64,000 bases of DNA from Dillenia suffruticosa (lineage: Eukaryota > Streptophyta > Magnoliopsida > Dilleniales > Dilleniaceae). The notes beneath the pieces were generated by a model. It did no database searches. It was given only the letters and a program-made list of their open reading frames with translations, and was not told the origin of the DNA. The stretch is from NCBI GenBank assembly GCA_033439265.1, contig JAVTVX010000009.1, forward strand, positions 299,609-363,608. Direction: 5' to 3'. The number at the start of each line of letters is the position of its first letter. Positions within the stretch are counted from its first letter, which is position 1. This document shows positions 59,544 to 64,000 of the stretch, piece by piece. The translations under genes and the position numbers were made by a program.

Positions 59544-60786
59544 GTCTCGTCCCATCTTGGCACAATGGGTTGTGACTAATGAAGCTTAAATAAAGCTCTG
59601 GAAGTAACCAATTCATATAATTTATGAGTTATGTTGTTCACTTAATCTTTATGATATTATGGAGACCATATGAACACACAAAGTACACAAAGTAAGGTCA
59701 AATTCATTTCTTAGCAAACATGATCACTCAATCCAAACCTTATCATCATCAAACCACCATAATGTCAATAAATTTTCTTCTTTTTTTTTATCATTAATTG
59801 TGTCAAACAATTTATTTATTTATTTATTAAAATGAAAGATAACTTTATATATAACTAGTAATGACAAAACTTGAAAATAAAAACCTTAGAATTATGTAGT
59901 TATCCACCAAATATCTGTTGCGTTTATAAGGAGGTTATTAGTTCTGGTAGTTTCTTGTATTATGTGAGATGGGAAAAGGGTTCACTAATGTGACCAGTCG
60001 TCACCTTTGTGTTAGACGTAGACAAGACATGAAAAGCTACAAAAGCTCTGTCTAGACTTAGGACTTTGGTTGCTCTTGCGTAATTGGATTGGAGGGTGAA
60101 AATTTTAATAATAATAATGATGATGGGTTAGGTTTGGAATGACAAATCAGCATAACTTTGAAAGGGGCGGGGGGGGGTTCTCTTCTTACGTGTATCAATT
60201 GCCACTGCCCAATGCTTTTGTGGACTAACATAACTCCATCTGGACTCTCTTTAACGAAGCTCTTATTTTTCCAGCAAATTGCTTTTGTCAGCCTCTTTTG
60301 TGTTCCCTCCACCAACAAAATACCTTGTCCAGTAATTCTGAAAGTTTTGAAAAATAAGGAATTTTAAGAATTTCTTCGCCAAAGCTACCGGAGCATTCTA
60401 AAGTTCCAGCAATCACATCAAAATCTTTCAAAGGGATATGGCGATGGGTGTCTTTATCTCTCAACCACATTCATCTCTCCCAACCAACTTTGATCGTCAA
60501 CGTGTGAAGGCTCTGATCGCCAATATTTCCCTTTCAGGGCTTTCTTCAAAGTTTTACCAAAGGCCTTACTCGTCCAATCAAAATTTCAATTATTATACAC
60601 AATCCCAAGTCATGAACTGTATGTAATAGTACTATAAGAAAAGTTTATAGTCGACATGGCATATCCATTGCCGCTGTTCTATCAAAACAAAAGTGTTTCC
60701 GACTTGAGTGACTACATGGGCTACCAGACACATTCATGTGTGGTCACTTTGCTCTTTATTTTGACCTGTCTTCATGGATTTGTCCT

Positions 60787-60824
<38 letters not shown>

Positions 60825-62718
60825 ATTGCTAAAGGGAGACAAGAAAAATAGACAAATGAGAAATACACATAAATGAATGTGTAGAGAGTGAAATCTGTAG
60901 AGATTTTTGTGTCGTTCATTGGTTGCCTCTGCTCTAGATTAGTTGTATCCACGTAGATATATAGATTTTCTCTTTTTAAGTTTTAAAATTATATTTTCAA
61001 GAGAACAAATCCAGCTAGATTAGTGGGTAATGAGTGGTGTTATGATTGAGATTTGAGAGTCGTGTTATGCAAATATTGTCTTTGGGTCGTTGTTATCAAC
61101 TTTTTAAAAGAGCAAAATCCAAATCAAATTATCCAATCTTGATTTGTTGTCCTATGTAAGTCAATTACTAAAACCAAAAAAAAAAAAAAAATCATTAAAT
61201 TTTACATGGTACTACACTGTGAAGATTTATCCAATCATTGGATTTTAACTAATAAATTTTATTAATAATTGAGGTCTTGAGTGTAGATTCTGTTTTTTGC
61301 TGGATTAACAGAAGGATTTGTGTTGTGATCCCCCAGGGTTTTGGAGCAGATTTGTGCCCAAGTACTTATCTTTGAATTTTGTTCTGTCAAGTAAAGTTTA
61401 TATCCTATATGGGTCTTTTTTCTTCTTGTTTTATTGGTAATTTTTTTAAGTTTCGTTAGCAAGCATGGGGACGCACTCGACCGCCAATTGACTAAAAGAA
61501 CAGAGTATGGAAATGAAGTGAGAGAAACAAAACAGGGTGTAATTATGGCCGCTTAAGATATCAAAATCTCAATTAATCTATTCGTGTCTTATTAACATCA
61601 AGCATTGTCTGATCTTTATTTTTCTTTTTTATCCTTTTAAAATAAGCCTGACCATATGATTTCCTAATATCTCACCAAGTTAGGTTCAAGGAATCGACCC
61701 AAAAAAATCTGTTTTAATAAACTTTGTTACCTTTACTTCAATTTATACTTATATAATATCTTACATCAGGTTACTTATATTTTAAATGAAAGGGATAAGA
61801 ATGGAGGTTGGTTTAATAAAAATTTATTAGAGATTTCTCATTTCGTGTGTGGAGTTGGGGTATGATCAGGTCCGGTTGGTGGCATGGCGGTTGGGACGGT
61901 GCAGCCCTTGGTTGCGGCCGGTGGGACCTGGCTCCTCAGCCGATTGGTCCATTTGGCAGAACAAAGCAAACCTGCATGGCAATGGCGTGTTCAACATTGA
62001 ATTGCCTTGTCTCGTGTCTTGAGAGAGAGAGAGAGAGAGAGAGATAGGTAATGAAGACAGAAGGCAGACAATTGATTTTTAATAAAGATGCTTGTGTCCT
62101 CATCCTTCCAACTAAGTCATGGGCTGTCCCAAAAATTGGACTTGATTGATGGTTGATGCCCCTCTTTTCTCCATTAATTATATGTTAGATTTTGCATTTT
62201 CAACTCAACGCAGCGTTGAATTTAATTTAACCCAAGGAAAGGATTAGAAAGGGTAGATGAGGACCCGCACTCCCTTTCTAGAGGAATCTATCTCTTCTCA
62301 CATGTAACATCACTTCTATACAATCCTCTCCCTTCTTGGGAGATCACCAACTAGTCTTTACAAAAACTTTTCACTGTTTCCATTCATTTTACTTAAAAAG
62401 ACTGCTTTCAGATCAACCGGATGGAAAGGAAGCCATGATCATTGTTCACAATGTGTCGAGCTGTCTGATAAGCAACAAACGTTTTGGCAGTTTTTATAGT
62501 GAACCAAACATACAACCATTTTCTATGTTTTTTTTTTTTTTTTGTATCAAGACTTAAACCTGAATAAGAAAGGGAGTTTGTATCACTAAACTATTTCCTT
62601 GGGGACATTTTCTACGTTCATTGTCACCCAACTACGTGCGCTGTATGGCTTATGATAAAAACAAGCGGCCCAACTTGGCAAATTGTTTCTATGGCAGTAC
62701 TCTGCAATCCCTCAAAAC
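57225..62718. other. Long intergenic region without a supported gene
   Basis: After the bHLH137-like 3' UTR come AT-rich DNA, a GAGCRGAGCR minisatellite (58255-58280), CATGCA repeats (58728-58765) and several CT/GA microsatellites (59509-59541, 60791-60819, 62022-62044). No conserved protein block was recognised. Confidence 0.45.
58728..58765. repeat. CATG-rich cluster (RY-type motifs)
   Basis: Overlapping CATGCATG units, then ATGCATGAATTTATGCATG. CATGCA is the RY element bound by B3 factors such as ABI3 and FUS3, but this may be just a short tandem repeat. Confidence 0.5.
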
Positions 62719-62735
62719 TAGAGGCCACCCTTTTT

Positions 62736-62986
62736 TCTTTTGGTGGTGGGAAAGAAGAGAAAAGAAAAGAACACAAGAGGCCACTCTTTTTTTTTGTCTC
62801 CTGAATTTGGTCCACTGTTAAGTATCTGAAACTTTAACTAATCTCGACCAAGCTGCTATCGGGTCCCAATCGGGAGGAAACTCTTCCAACATCGTTTTTT
62901 GCCTCTTCCAAGACTCGAACCCCAATTCTTAATATGGTATACTAGTACTCTTCCTACTACACCAACGACACCAACAAAGCGTTGGT
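62736..62986 (-). mobile_element. tRNA-derived SINE
   Basis: On the minus strand the head carries TGGTGTAGTAGG (A box, 62953-62964) and GGTTCGAGTCT (B box, 62911-62921), spaced as in a tRNA. An unrelated body follows, then a purine-rich tail. Exact 17-bp direct repeats (TAGAGGCCACCCTTTTT) lie at 62719-62735 and 62987-63003. A related copy (AGAGGCCACTCTTTTT) occurs near 62776-62795, inside the tail side. Confidence 0.8.
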
Positions 62987-63003
62987 TAGAGGCCACCCTT
63001 TTT

Positions 63004-64000
63004 GGTGCTGACATTTCATTGCCCTAAACAACCTAAATACATAGGATGAACATGGCAAAAGCAGCATTTAACCAACAAAGGCGGCCCCTAAACAAGCATA
63101 ACGCTGCAGATTAATGGGGTCCTTCCACTTAAGTTGTGGGTATTCATCATCGCAATCATCAAACCAAGTTATCCAAAAATACTCATTAATGCACTTCCTT
63201 TCCTCTTCTATTCTCACTCTGCCCCAACTTGCAGGGATTGTCATTGGTTTTCGGGACCATCTGCTGGTTGCTATTCAAGGAAGACACAACTCGGTTCAAG
63301 TAAAGCCAAACATCATTTTTATTTGAACCATATAAATAGGCCCCTCAACTTCAATAATTCTTTCCCTCTTCTGAATCTCCTTGTCGTAGATCTTTCGAAC
63401 ACTAACATGATTATGGTCACCCTTTTAGTACAAATGAACTACACTGATCAGAATGAAAGTTACATGAACTGATAAAATGTTTGCATTCACGAATTCCGGA
63501 GTCAAAAACAGCTTTTTGGAAGAATCTTCCATTAAGATGGAAAGAAAAAGAGGGTAAGTACACAGTTTCATAATGACCAGAACCCCTGACATATGGAAAT
63601 GATAATAAATTGGCAAAGAATTGAGCATATTATAGCTACTATACAGTAATTCTGTTCTCCGTCATTATTGCAGACTGATGAAAGCCAGAGTGACAATGAG
63701 AGGATTTTGGCTCAGATAAGATTTATTGTAAAGCAGACATAGGGATGAGCATCAGCATCTCCCCCAAGACCACCCATTCCTCCTACCTCATCATCAGTTT
63801 TCCAGTATGTGCTGCACCACATGCAAACAACAGATCACAGTCGGTACATTTGACCTCACAAACAAAAGACCGAAGGAAACATTAAAGCACGTGGAGATGA
63901 AGCACTTTCTCAACCCCCCCCCCCCCAAAAAAAAAAAATCTTCCCAAAAAGAAGCAAAAGGAAAACCTTATTTCCTTTACCTACAAGATCACCCAACTAA
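63004..64000. other. Window end, no confident gene
   Basis: Several short frames but no recognised family. A possible last exon on the minus strand near 63711-63815 is described among the rejected items. A C/A homopolymer lies at 63916-63939. Confidence 0.3.

Noticed and set aside
60058..60470. Overlapping minus-strand frames (DFDVIAGTLECSGSFGEEIL and neighbours).
   Set aside because: Codon-like texture, but no recognised domain, no clear splice-linked partners and short frames. Treated as chance or very old remnant.
63711..63815. Possible last exon on the minus strand (TYWKTDDEVGGMGGLGGDAD... or alternatively AHTGKLMMR then stop).
   Set aside because: Two frames are possible after the same acceptor, no family is recognised and the rest of the gene would lie outside the window. 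Not enough to annotate.
1..64000. CRISPR arrays, operons, bacterial-type promoters, rRNA genes.
   Set aside because: None seen; the window is plant nuclear DNA with spliced genes.

Overview
This is plant nuclear DNA, most likely from a eudicot. Genes are AT-rich and split into many short exons with GT-AG (occasionally GC-AG) introns. The spaces between them hold CT/GA microsatellites, AT-rich tracts and LINE, SINE and CACTA-type mobile elements. I built every gene model by hand from conserved protein blocks, splice signals and codon phase. Gene names are ortholog-level recognition by family knowledge; no search was run.

Layout. (1) 84-4903 (+): an ARF2-type auxin response factor, 14 exons, 823 aa, with a tasiR-ARF target site. 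(2) 6491-10663 (-): an ICE1/SCREAM bHLH factor, 4 exons, 537 aa, convergent with ARF2. (3) 12714-18629 (-): a PHS1-type dual-specificity phosphatase with an N-terminal tubulin-kinase-like domain. (4) 20532-29447 (-): an SCD2-type coiled-coil protein, 17 exons, 584 aa, with a 5'-truncated RTE LINE in intron 10. (5) 31808-33418 (-): a plastid acyl carrier protein, 4 exons, 139 aa. (6) 34108-40250: two decayed L1-type LINEs. (7) 44114-46848 (+): a mitochondrial phosphate carrier, 6 exons, 361 aa. (8) 47529-49740 (-): a decayed poly(A) polymerase/CCA-transferase-family gene. (9) 52063-53282: a non-autonomous CACTA element. (10) 55258-57224 (+): a bHLH137-like factor, 7 exons, 378 aa. (11) 57.2-64 kb: no convincing gene, but one tRNA-derived SINE with a clear target-site duplication.

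The genes do not form one pathway. Auxin response, cold/stomatal transcription, microtubule control, membrane traffic, plastid lipid synthesis and mitochondrial phosphate import are all represented. The order PHS1, SCD2-like, PAP-family gene resembles a neighbourhood I recall from Arabidopsis chromosome 5 (around At5g23690-At5g23720). Here the PAP member is decayed and separated from SCD2 by an ACP gene, two LINEs and the phosphate carrier.

Most notable: the tasiR-ARF site lies in a perfect 24-nt palindrome; PHS1 intron 2 is three diverged ~137-bp tandem copies that span its 3' splice site; GC donors are required or likely in three neighbouring genes; a U2 snRNA 5'-end fragment sits in intergenic DNA; and four retroelement or transposon insertions have precisely delimited target-site duplications.
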